A stretch of DNA of 39,966 bases from JBNJEL01 sp051745835 (GTDB lineage: Bacteria; Bacillota; Halanaerobiia; Halobacteroidales; Acetohalobiaceae): positions 1 to 39,966 of the forward strand of contig JBNJEL010000002.1 in NCBI GenBank assembly GCA_051745835.1, given 5' to 3'. The position numbers and the translations under genes are program-made. Shown here in pieces: positions 16,194 to 22,655 of this stretch. Within the stretch, counting starts at the first letter, position 1; the number at the start of each line of letters is the position of its first letter. The notes beneath the pieces are model-generated. The model did no database searches. It worked only from the letters and a program-made list of their open reading frames with translations, and was not told where the DNA came from.

Positions 16194-16868
16194 GTGGAAG
16201 AAGATATTTTAAAAAGTACTTCTTATTTTTCTAATCTATCTGCTGAAAATTTAAAGAAGATAGCAGGTTTGATGAATACTAGAAAATATAAACGAGGCGA
16301 GACGATCTTTTTTGAAGGCGAAGAAGGACAAGGCTTATTTTTAATTAAATCAGGTAGGGTTAAATTAATTAAGACAATTGAAAGTGGAGAAGAACAGATA
16401 TTAAATATCTTTAAAACAGGGGATATTTTTGCAGAAGTAGTTCTTTTTGATAATGAGGAGTATCCTGCTACTGCTATTACTTTGGAAGATTCTCAAATTT
16501 CAATTTTGAGAACTAAAGATATGAAGAGATTAATTAGGGAGATTCCCGAAATAGCAATAGAAATTTTAGGTGTTATGTCTAAACGATTAAGAAGAGCTCA
16601 ACAGACTGTAAAAGATATGGGGCTTAAAAACACTAAAGGTAAGACAGCTAGCTTTTTAATTTATTTAGCGAAAGAATACGGCATAGGCAATAGTAATCAA
16701 GTGGAGATTAATCTATCATTAACACAGCAAGAATTGGCTAATTTAATTGGGTCATCACGAGAGACAATTTCTAGAGTACTAAGTAAGTTTAAAGAGGAAG
16801 AATTAATTAATACTGCTCGACAACAGATAATTATTAAGGATTTAGCTGGTTTAAAAGAAATTAATTAA
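16194..16868 (+). CDS. Crp/Fnr family transcriptional regulator
   Basis: A 224-residue regulator. An N-terminal cyclic-nucleotide-type sensor barrel (about 15-125) contains GLFLIKSGRVKLIK and NIFKTGDIFAEVVLF. After the dimerisation helix, a C-terminal HTH_Crp domain has LTQQELANLIGSSRETISRV. It has no FNR N-terminal cysteine cluster, so oxygen sensing by 4Fe-4S is not indicated; heme or nitrosative-stress sensing as in HcpR is possible but unproven. The start is GTG behind AAGGAGG. The adjacent ferredoxin-like gene may be its target. Confidence 0.92.
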   Translation: MEEDILKSTSYFSNLSAENLKKIAGLMNTRKYKRGETIFFEGEEGQGLFLIKSGRVKLIKTIESGEEQILNIFKTGDIFAEVVLFDNEEYPATAITLEDSQISILRTKDMKRLIREIPEIAIEILGVMSKRLRRAQQTVKDMGLKNTKGKTASFLIYLAKEYGIGNSNQVEINLSLTQQELANLIGSSRETISRVLSKFKEEELINTARQQIIIKDLAGLKEIN

Positions 16869-16930
16869 CTATTTCTATTAAATATTCCAGATTTATTTAT
16901 AAATTATTTTTATTTTTTTATGAAATATCC

Positions 16931-16959
16931 TTGCTATTTATAAAATTAGTTGTTATAAT
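16931..16959 (+). promoter_or_regulatory. Sigma-A promoter of the sigma factor gene
   Basis: TTGCTA (16931-16936), a 17-base spacer and TATAAT (16954-16959). The predicted start near 16966 gives a leader of about 290 bases. Confidence 0.75.
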
Positions 16960-16965
16960 TTAATA

Positions 16966-17254
16966 ATGGGTAGTGAAAATAATCTGTCTATCATGTTAGA
17001 AAGTGGTATCAATTCCGCATTGATTAATGGGGGATTTTTATATTCAAAGTAGATAAATAATTTTATTTATCGGAATATGCAGGAATTTATATTCTTTTAT
17101 TTAAAATAAGCAATATGATGACAAGATTAATACCATCCTTCTAAAAAGTTTATAAGAGATATAATAATATAGAGATTGGTATTAATAGCTTTATTAATAA
17201 TTAGGGAGGGACGATTCAGCAATTAGCCTATATCACCACAAAGGAGGATAATTA
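16966..17254 (+). promoter_or_regulatory. Long structured 5' leader of the sigma factor gene
   Basis: This is most of the 386-base gap 16869-17254. It holds a terminator-like hairpin, AATTCCGCATT (17011-17021) with AATGGGGGATT (17026-17036), loop GATT, followed by T-rich bases. A perfect 10-bp inverted repeat, ATTAATACCA (17126-17135) with TGGTATTAAT (17177-17186), lies downstream. I see no match to T-box, TPP, SAM, c-di-GMP or c-di-AMP riboswitch cores. No open frame of note occurs. Confidence 0.5.
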
Positions 17255-18076
17255 ATGGGAATTAAACAATACTACCAAGATATGGCTCATGACCTTCTTT
17301 CTAAAAAAGAAGAGGCTGAATTGGCTAGAAAGGCTCAAGATGGCGATCAAAGAGCTAGAGAGGAATTGATTGAGCATAATTTAAGGCTTGTAGTTAATAT
17401 CGCTAAGAAATATCAAGGCAAAGGAATGGAGTTAGAAGATCTAATTCAGGAAGGTAATTTAGGCTTAATGAAGGCTATAGATAAATTTGATCCGGACAAG
17501 GGTTATAAATTCAGCACTTATGCCACTTGGTGGATTAAACAGGGAATTACTAGAGCATTACCTGAAGCTAAAACAATTCGAATCCCTGTTCATATTTGGG
17601 AGAAGACAACTAAGATCTTTAAAGCTAAAGATAAATTATATAATGAATTAAATCGTGAACCTACTAGTGAAGAGATAGCTGAGGAAGTAGGTATTAAAGA
17701 AGAGAAAGTTAAAGAGATTATCAGAATTACTTCTGATCAAAATCTAGCTTCCTTAAATAATTTAGTAGGCGAAGATAAGAGTACTGAATTAGGTGAATTA
17801 ATTGCTGATGACGGAATCGATGATCCAATTAAAAATGTTAATGAGCGGTTCTTGCAGGAAGATTTAGAGGAAGTATTATCTGATTTATCTAATAGAGAAG
17901 CTGAAATTATTAGACTGCGTTATGGTTTAAATGATGGACTGCCTAAGACTTTACGCGAAGTAGCTGATAAATTTGATTTAAGTCGCGAAAGAATTAGACA
18001 GATTCAAGAAAAAGCTTTGCGTAGATTAAGACATCCTTCACGTAGTAAATCATTAAAAGGTTATGTAGCTGGTTAA
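17255..18076 (+). CDS. RNA polymerase sigma factor, sigma-70 family (primary-like, group 2)
   Basis: A 273-residue sigma factor lacking region 1.1. Region 1.2/2.1 begins HNLRLVVNIAKKYQGKGMELEDLIQEG; regions 2.2-2.4 contain GLMKAIDKFDPDKGYKFSTYA and TWWIKQGITRAL. Region 3 has RIPVHIWE, and region 4 ends with the DLSRERIRQIQEKALRRLR helix-turn-helix. The normal housekeeping linker is changed to LPEAKTIRIPVH, and the protein is shorter than RpoD (about 370). It is best read as an alternative, primary-like factor recognising similar promoters. Good Shine-Dalgarno AAAGGAGG. The long leader suggests post-initiation control. Confidence 0.85.
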   Translation: MGIKQYYQDMAHDLLSKKEEAELARKAQDGDQRAREELIEHNLRLVVNIAKKYQGKGMELEDLIQEGNLGLMKAIDKFDPDKGYKFSTYATWWIKQGITRALPEAKTIRIPVHIWEKTTKIFKAKDKLYNELNREPTSEEIAEEVGIKEEKVKEIIRITSDQNLASLNNLVGEDKSTELGELIADDGIDDPIKNVNERFLQEDLEEVLSDLSNREAEIIRLRYGLNDGLPKTLREVADKFDLSRERIRQIQEKALRRLRHPSRSKSLKGYVAG

Positions 18077-18086
18077 TAGGTTAAAA

Positions 18087-18112
18087 GAGCCACCTTTTGC
18101 GGTGGCTTCTTC
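18087..18112 (+). terminator. Shared intrinsic terminator between sigma factor and FtsZ-like genes
   Basis: GAGCCACC (18087-18094), loop TTTTGC, GGTGGCTT (18101-18108), with pyrimidine-rich flanks on both strands. It probably ends both convergent transcripts. Confidence 0.85.
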
Positions 18113-19393
18113 TTATATATCTTCAGGATGATCCTCTTTTGTTTGGTGGAGCTTTTCTTGCCAAGTTTGTTGTAACTTATTAGCAGCATTAATTTGTTTC
18201 TTCTTTGGTTCGTCAAAGATAGAGAAGTTAGTAGTTTCTTTTTTACGTTTATATTCATTTACATAAGTAGATATTTTACCTAAATTAAGATTAATATCAG
18301 AATCTTGGTCTTGTTCATAGTAAGCATCAATACTTAGTTCTGATTTCTCTTTTAATTCTTTGAATCGTTCTTCAGGAAATGGAATGCCGCTAATAGCAGT
18401 AATTAATTTAATTGATTTATTTTTATCGAAACTGCGTTTAATAGTTTCAGTAAATCCTTTTTCTGATTCATAGATACCAGGACAGAAAGTCCCATTACCA
18501 ATAAATTCATTCATTTCAGAAAGTAAATTATTAATTGCTCTACCGTCTTGGTCATAAGATTTAGGACGATTAATAATTAATGCTAAACCTTTAGCTTTAT
18601 TAAAGTCTAGTTGATCCATGAAAACCCCTTCGCGCCAGATACTTTGTACTTCATTAACTAGTACATTTTCTGATTTTTCTTCGACATTTTTAATGATCTT
18701 TTCGCTAAAGGTCATATAGCCGCTTTTTTCTAAGATTCTGATATAATCCTGTCCATCAAAGGTAAAAGAAGAACTTTTTTGGCTATATTTAAATAATTTA
18801 TAAAAAGAATTAAAAACATATTTATTAGCTTTTTTCCATAAATTTTCGAAAGAAACTTCAAAATTATTCATGATACGTTCTTTAAGTTTTTCATTTTCAA
18901 TAATGATAATACTACGTAAATTATTGAATTCACTACGTGCTTTCTCAATAGAGTAGAGAGCAGTAGTAGCATTAATAAATTCATCATCTCCTTCGTGATT
19001 AGCTGGTAAAGTGACTAACATACCATGAGTAATTCCTAGGTTATTAAGAATATTACTAATTTGTACACAGCCTAAAGATCCAGTTCCTCCACCTAGTCCA
19101 GCAGTTACCCAGATATAATCTAAATCAGAAAAGTTAGACTCTATAAGATTGGTAATTTCTTGTTGATATTCGATAATTCCTTGTTCACCTAATTCAATAT
19201 TTTTGCCTGCTCCACCCCATTCATTTATTTTAACGTGTAATTTTAAGTCTTCTTCTACATTACAGCTATCTAAATTTTGTTTTGCGGTATCGATAACTAT
19301 TGTGGGGAAGTGTTCGTTAAATTCTTTAGCTAAGTTAATGCCTCCTTGACCAATACCAATACATCCAAAACCTATTTTTTTAATTGTAATCAC
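18113..19393 (-). CDS. Divergent FtsZ/tubulin-family GTPase
   Basis: A 426-residue protein counted from the GTG at 19393. The tubulin/FtsZ GTPase domain shows FGCIGIGQGGINLAKEF (T1 loop, about 9-25), WGGAGKNIELGEQ (T3 loop, about 59-71) and the tubulin signature GGGTGSL (T4, about 101-107). A T7-like DQLDFNKAKGLAL retains the catalytic aspartate. It is far from housekeeping FtsZ: it has extra charged helices and a basic, Gln-rich C-terminal tail (last about 60 residues) in place of the FtsA/ZipA-binding tail. It resembles TubZ-type or FtsZ-like proteins of unknown role and sits outside any division cluster. GAGGTG at 19396-19391 fits an ATT start at 19384 better than GTG 19393 or TTG 19462. 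Confidence 0.85.
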   Translation of the reverse strand: MITIKKIGFGCIGIGQGGINLAKEFNEHFPTIVIDTAKQNLDSCNVEEDLKLHVKINEWGGAGKNIELGEQGIIEYQQEITNLIESNFSDLDYIWVTAGLGGGTGSLGCVQISNILNNLGITHGMLVTLPANHEGDDEFINATTALYSIEKARSEFNNLRSIIIIENEKLKERIMNNFEVSFENLWKKANKYVFNSFYKLFKYSQKSSSFTFDGQDYIRILEKSGYMTFSEKIIKNVEEKSENVLVNEVQSIWREGVFMDQLDFNKAKGLALIINRPKSYDQDGRAINNLLSEMNEFIGNGTFCPGIYESEKGFTETIKRSFDKNKSIKLITAISGIPFPEERFKELKEKSELSIDAYYEQDQDSDINLNLGKISTYVNEYKRKKETTNFSIFDEPKKKQINAANKLQQTWQEKLHQTKEDHPEDI

Positions 19394-19584
19394 CTCATTA
19401 TTTAATATTTTTACCTCTGCTCTAATTACTATTTTATGGAAAAGTATGTATATATCCTGCAAAAATATGAATTAATTTAAAAAAATAAAGTAGTTTTTAA
19501 TTAGACTAATCTCTTTGGTATTAAATAATAATAATGTTATAATAATATTAATAGAATTTTAAAAAAGATATAAGGAGAATGATT

Positions 19585-19872
19585 ATGGATTGGAAGTTGT
19601 TTTTTGCTACTTATGTTATGTTATTTCTGGCTGAATTAGGGGATAAGACACAGCTAGCTGTTTTTACCTTAGTAACTCAGCATAAATCGCCAATTCCAAT
19701 CTTTTTTGGAGCTTCTGCTGCTTTGATCACAGTTACTTTATTAGCAGCTTTTTTTGGTGATATGATTACTAAATATATCCCTGAATCTTATCTACAATTA
19801 GGTGCTGGAGTTATCTTTATAGTAATTGGGATTTTTGTTTTAAAAGATGCACTAAGTAGTTTGAATATGTAA
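19585..19872 (+). CDS. TMEM165/GDT1 family transporter, half-size
   Basis: A 95-residue membrane protein of the UPF0016/GDT1 family, which transports Mn2+ or Ca2+. The family motif ELGDKTQLAVFTL is near residue 16. Three hydrophobic segments follow the motif pattern (about 5-20, 35-55, 70-90). Most GDT1 proteins have two inverted copies; this has a single copy and no adjacent partner, so it may form a homodimer. An in-frame ATG at 19579 is only one base after AAGGAG; the ATG at 19585 is at 7 bases and is preferred. Confidence 0.88.
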   Translation: MDWKLFFATYVMLFLAELGDKTQLAVFTLVTQHKSPIPIFFGASAALITVTLLAAFFGDMITKYIPESYLQLGAGVIFIVIGIFVLKDALSSLNM

Positions 19873-19874
19873 TT

Positions 19875-19904
19875 AAGTTGGAGTAAATTCACTCCAGCTT
19901 TTTC
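19875..19904 (+). terminator. Intrinsic terminator after the GDT1-family gene
   Basis: AAGTTGGAGT (19875-19884), loop AAATTC, ACTCCAGCTT (19891-19900), one G-U pair, then T residues. Confidence 0.88.
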
Positions 19905-19919
19905 GTTAGGGGTTGATTT

Positions 19920-21344
19920 ATGAATAAGAATAATTTATCTTTACAGTCATTAATATTATCTGTTTTAAGTGGGATATTATTGGGAGCATCTTTTCATTTA
20001 CCATACTTATATTTTGTTGCTTGGGTTAGTTTAGTTCCATTATTTTTTGTAGTCACAGAACAAAGTGGAAAAGAAGCTTTAATTAGCGGAATGATTAGTG
20101 GTACAATTTGGTTTAGTATAATCTTTTATTCGTTAATTTATCCTCAATTAATTTTTGGTTTGCCTATAATTATTGCTTTAATATTAGTTATGTTATTATC
20201 TATTTTATCTTCATTGATAGTAGGTAGCTTTGCGGTAGTAGTTAATAAATTATTAAAGAGGTACTGTTTATTAAATTATCTATTAATACCGGGAAGTTGG
20301 GTTTTATTGGAATATATAAGGGTGATGATTAGTTTTAAGCAGTTACCTTTTGGAATCTTAGGATATAGTCAAGCTTACTTTACTTATTTAATTCAAGTTG
20401 CAGAATTAGGTGGAGTTTATTCGATTAGTTTTATAGTTCTATTTATTAATTTAGTAATTTATAGATTATTATTATCAATCAAAAATCAAAAGAGTAATTA
20501 CAAATTAGAATTAGTGATAGGATTATTAGTTGTTTTATTAGTAGTTAGTTATGGAGTAATAGATCTAAATTATAGTTCTAATCAAAGAAAAGAACAGAAA
20601 GTAATTAAGGTGGGGTTGGTTCAACCTAATATAGCACAACAGATTAAATGGAAGAAAAATTATCGTCAACAAATTTTACGGCGTTTGTCTCGATTGACTG
20701 AGAAATTATTAAATAATAATGAATTAGATTTAATTATATGGCCTGAAACTGCTATTCCTACTGTGCTTAATAGTGATATACAATCTACGATGAAAGAACA
20801 GTTATTAACTAAAATAAATAGTTGGAATACTCTTTTGTTAACCGGTGCTTTAAATCAAACAGCAGAACAAATTTATAATCAAGCTATTTTATTTGATCGA
20901 ACAGGAGAAAGGATAGAATCATATAGTAAGTTGCAGTTAGTACTTTTTGGTGAATACTTACCTTATCAAAGTAGATTACCTAAATTTATAGCTAAGTTAG
21001 TACATAGTAAAGGAGCAGGCACAGAAATTAATTCATTTAATTTACAAGACTTTTCCTTTAGTACACCAATTTGTTCAGAAATATTAAATCCTAAATTAGT
21101 AACTCAGTTAGCTGCTAATAGTGATTTTTTAATTAATATCTCAAATGAGGCTTGGTTTCAGGAAGGAAATTTAGCTATTCAGATATGGCAGATGGCTATT
21201 TTTAGAGCAATAGAGAATAACCAACCGTTAATTAAAGTTAGCAATACAGGGCTTAGCGGAATAATTGATGCTCAAGGTCGCATCCAAGCTACGCTTAATC
21301 AGTTGCAATCTGATATACTTTATTACAGACTAGAACTTAATTAA
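19920..21344 (+). CDS. lnt: Apolipoprotein N-acyltransferase
   Basis: A 474-residue membrane enzyme that N-acylates the lipid-modified cysteine of lipoproteins. The N-terminal third has about seven hydrophobic segments (about 10-215) with ASFHLPYLYFVAWVSLVPLF and WVLLEYIR. The nitrilase-like domain begins KVGLVQPNIAQQIKW near 227. It carries the catalytic triad: Glu in IIWPETAIPT, Lys in SKLQLVLFGEYLPY, and Cys in STPICSEIL. NISNEAWF near the end is also typical. Its presence is notable in a Gram-positive-type lineage but expected in diderm Halanaerobiales. The 3' end overlaps the end of lexA by 4 bases. Confidence 0.93.
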   Translation: MNKNNLSLQSLILSVLSGILLGASFHLPYLYFVAWVSLVPLFFVVTEQSGKEALISGMISGTIWFSIIFYSLIYPQLIFGLPIIIALILVMLLSILSSLIVGSFAVVVNKLLKRYCLLNYLLIPGSWVLLEYIRVMISFKQLPFGILGYSQAYFTYLIQVAELGGVYSISFIVLFINLVIYRLLLSIKNQKSNYKLELVIGLLVVLLVVSYGVIDLNYSSNQRKEQKVIKVGLVQPNIAQQIKWKKNYRQQILRRLSRLTEKLLNNNELDLIIWPETAIPTVLNSDIQSTMKEQLLTKINSWNTLLLTGALNQTAEQIYNQAILFDRTGERIESYSKLQLVLFGEYLPYQSRLPKFIAKLVHSKGAGTEINSFNLQDFSFSTPICSEILNPKLVTQLAANSDFLINISNEAWFQEGNLAIQIWQMAIFRAIENNQPLIKVSNTGLSGIIDAQGRIQATLNQLQSDILYYRLELN

Positions 21345-21961
21345 TCAATTTGACGGTAAACTCCAATTACTTTGCCTAGTACTTTTACATTAGAAGTAAT
21401 AATCGGTTCCATAGTATCGTTCTCTGGTTGTAATTGAACTACGTCATCTTCTTTAAAGAATCTTTTAATTGTTACTTCATCATCTAATAGAGCAACTACT
21501 ATATCTCTATCTTGGGCAATATGCTGTTGTCTGACAATAACGTAATCTCCATCTAAAATCCCAGCATTAATCATACTATTTCCTTCAACGGTTAACATAA
21601 ATAGTTTATTATTAGTTTTGTTGACGTAATCTAAGGAGATAGGAAAGGTATCTTCTATATTTTCAACAGCTAAGATAGGTTCTCCGGCAGTAACTTTACC
21701 TACTAATGGAATATTTACTATCTCTTTATCTTCTTTGGTATTAAGTGGTTCGTATAATACTTCTATAGCGCGCGGTTTTGTAGGGTCTTTACGGATATAC
21801 TTTTTATTTTCTAAAGTTTTGAGATGAGAGTGAACCGTTGAAGGAGAACTTAATCCTACTGCATTAGCAATTTCTCGAACTGATGGGGGATATCCTTTCT
21901 GATTTATTTCTTGCATGATAAAGTTTAAGATCTGTTGTTGTCTATCTGATAAATCTTCCAT
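21341..21961 (-). CDS. lexA: LexA, SOS repressor
   Basis: A 206-residue repressor and autoprotease. The N-terminal winged helix has LSDRQQQILNFI and GYPPSVREIANAVGLSSPST. The Ala-Gly self-cleavage site is in GKVTAGEPIL (about 88-97). The catalytic Ser is in VEGNSMI, and the Lys in DEVTIKRFF. After DNA damage, RecA-ssDNA filaments stimulate cleavage and release the SOS genes. GGAGGTG precedes the ATG. Its promoter carries a near-consensus LexA box, indicating autoregulation, and it is divergent from a second LexA-controlled promoter. Confidence 0.97.
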   Translation of the reverse strand: MEDLSDRQQQILNFIMQEINQKGYPPSVREIANAVGLSSPSTVHSHLKTLENKKYIRKDPTKPRAIEVLYEPLNTKEDKEIVNIPLVGKVTAGEPILAVENIEDTFPISLDYVNKTNNKLFMLTVEGNSMINAGILDGDYVIVRQQHIAQDRDIVVALLDDEVTIKRFFKEDDVVQLQPENDTMEPIITSNVKVLGKVIGVYRQID

Positions 21962-21994
21962 GATTTGTATGCACCTCCATTAATTTTCCTTTAT

Positions 21995-22023
21995 ATTATA
22001 CCATAATCTCATTACTAAATCAA
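21995..22023 (-). promoter_or_regulatory. Sigma-A promoter of lexA
   Basis: On the minus strand, TTGATT (22023-22018), a 17-base spacer, TATAAT (22000-21995). Confidence 0.85.
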
Positions 22024-22033
22024 ACCCGTGTTC
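22022..22033 (-). promoter_or_regulatory. LexA box 1 (lexA promoter)
   Basis: GAAC-ACGG-GTTT on the minus strand, seven of eight matches to the Firmicutes consensus GAAC-N4-GTTC. It overlaps the lexA -35 box. Confidence 0.75.
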
Positions 22034-22041
22034 GTTAATAG

Positions 22042-22070
22042 TTGACAAAGAACGAACGTTCGTATATAAT
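22042..22070 (+). promoter_or_regulatory. Consensus promoter with LexA box 2 in its spacer
   Basis: TTGACA (22042-22047), a 17-base spacer and TATAAT (22065-22070), a perfect sigma-A promoter. The spacer contains GAAC-GAAC-GTTC (22050-22061), a perfect LexA box, and the tandem GAAC half-sites also give the palindrome CGAACGTTCG. LexA binding here would block RNA polymerase. Confidence 0.93.
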
Positions 22071-22093
22071 AAATAATAGAACAGATGTTTCAG

Positions 22094-22105
22094 AAACTCG
22101 CGTTC
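22094..22105 (+). promoter_or_regulatory. LexA box 3 (downstream of the start site)
   Basis: AAAC-TCGC-GTTC, seven of eight matches to GAAC-N4-GTTC, about 20-30 bases downstream of the predicted start of the small membrane protein transcript. Confidence 0.6.
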
Positions 22106-22128
22106 GTCTAAATTAAATAAGGAGTGAT

Positions 22129-22317
22129 ATGATGAAATATCGGATAGTAAATTATTATCCTGCTACTAAAGATCGTCAACAACAGAAAAATAATTCTTTG
22201 CTCCGAAATAAGAAGTTTTTATTATTGGTAGGATTGTTTATTATGGTCATAGTTGTAGGAATGAATAGTAATTTAGAAGAATTAAAAGAATTATTTTTTA
22301 AAATTAAGAATCTGTAA
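22129..22317 (+). CDS. Small SOS-controlled membrane protein (YneA-position protein without LysM)
   Basis: A 62-residue protein with a basic N-terminus (KYRIVNYYPATKDRQQQKN), one membrane segment (about 30-47, FLLLVGLFIMVIVVGM) and a short charged tail. It is transcribed divergently from lexA under a consensus promoter with a perfect LexA box. B. subtilis has the division inhibitor yneA at this position. YneA has a single membrane segment plus a LysM domain; this protein lacks LysM, so homology is not shown. By position and control it is a candidate SOS division inhibitor. AAGGAG lies before two consecutive ATG codons. Confidence 0.8.
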   Translation: MMKYRIVNYYPATKDRQQQKNNSLLRNKKFLLLVGLFIMVIVVGMNSNLEELKELFFKIKNL

Positions 22318-22421
22318 TTTATAATAGAGTAGTATAAAATAATTAGATTGCAGGAGATTACTTTTTACTCGAGAATAAGATACTATAAAAATGCTAATTA
22401 TTAATAAGAGGTGAGATAGTG

Positions 22422-22595
22422 ATGAATAATCAAAGTGATATGATGGAATGTGTATTAGAAGATAAGATTTGTATTAATTGCGGTAGATGCGATTATTGTG
22501 ATCTGGATGAAACTAAGATTTGTGATAATTGTATGGAGTGTATAGAAGATGAAGGATTTAGAGCCGTAGAAATTACAGATGTGAAATATACTTAA
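22422..22595 (+). CDS. Small Cys-rich protein (57 aa), probably metal or Fe-S binding
   Basis: A short frame, MNNQSDMMECVLEDKICIN and onward, preceded by GAGGTGAGAT. Eight cysteines lie in the first 40 residues, in the order ECVL, KICINCGRCDYCDLD, KICDNCMECI. The CxxCGxC and CxxC spacing suggests zinc or iron-sulfur binding. The tail, GFRAVEITDV, is a short beta-like stretch. I recall similar small Cys-rich proteins in anaerobic Firmicutes without known function. A perfect palindromic terminator follows 3 bases after the stop. It may be read from the SOS promoter upstream, as no terminator is seen after the preceding gene. Confidence 0.78.
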   Translation: MNNQSDMMECVLEDKICINCGRCDYCDLDETKICDNCMECIEDEGFRAVEITDVKYT

Positions 22596-22598
22596 TTT

Positions 22599-22634
22599 TC
22601 ATAAAAGCAACCAGTTAACTGGTTGCTTTTATGA
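22599..22634 (+). terminator. Perfect palindromic terminator
   Basis: A 36-bp perfect palindrome centred on GTTAAC: left arm ends AAAAGCAACCAGTT, right arm begins AACTGGTTGCTTTT. It has T runs on both strands, so it should work in both directions. Confidence 0.92.
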
Positions 22635-22655
22635 TTAAGAGTTTAAATTATTAAT

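Noticed and set aside
17126..17254. Possible T-box leader before the sigma factor (GGGAGGGAC near 17203-17212)
   Set aside because: The T-box core AGGGTGGAACCGCG is absent and the hairpin order does not fit.
18073..18258. Second minus-strand frame of 61 codons overlapping the end of the FtsZ-like gene
   Set aside because: Lies in another frame of a conserved gene and runs through the terminator.
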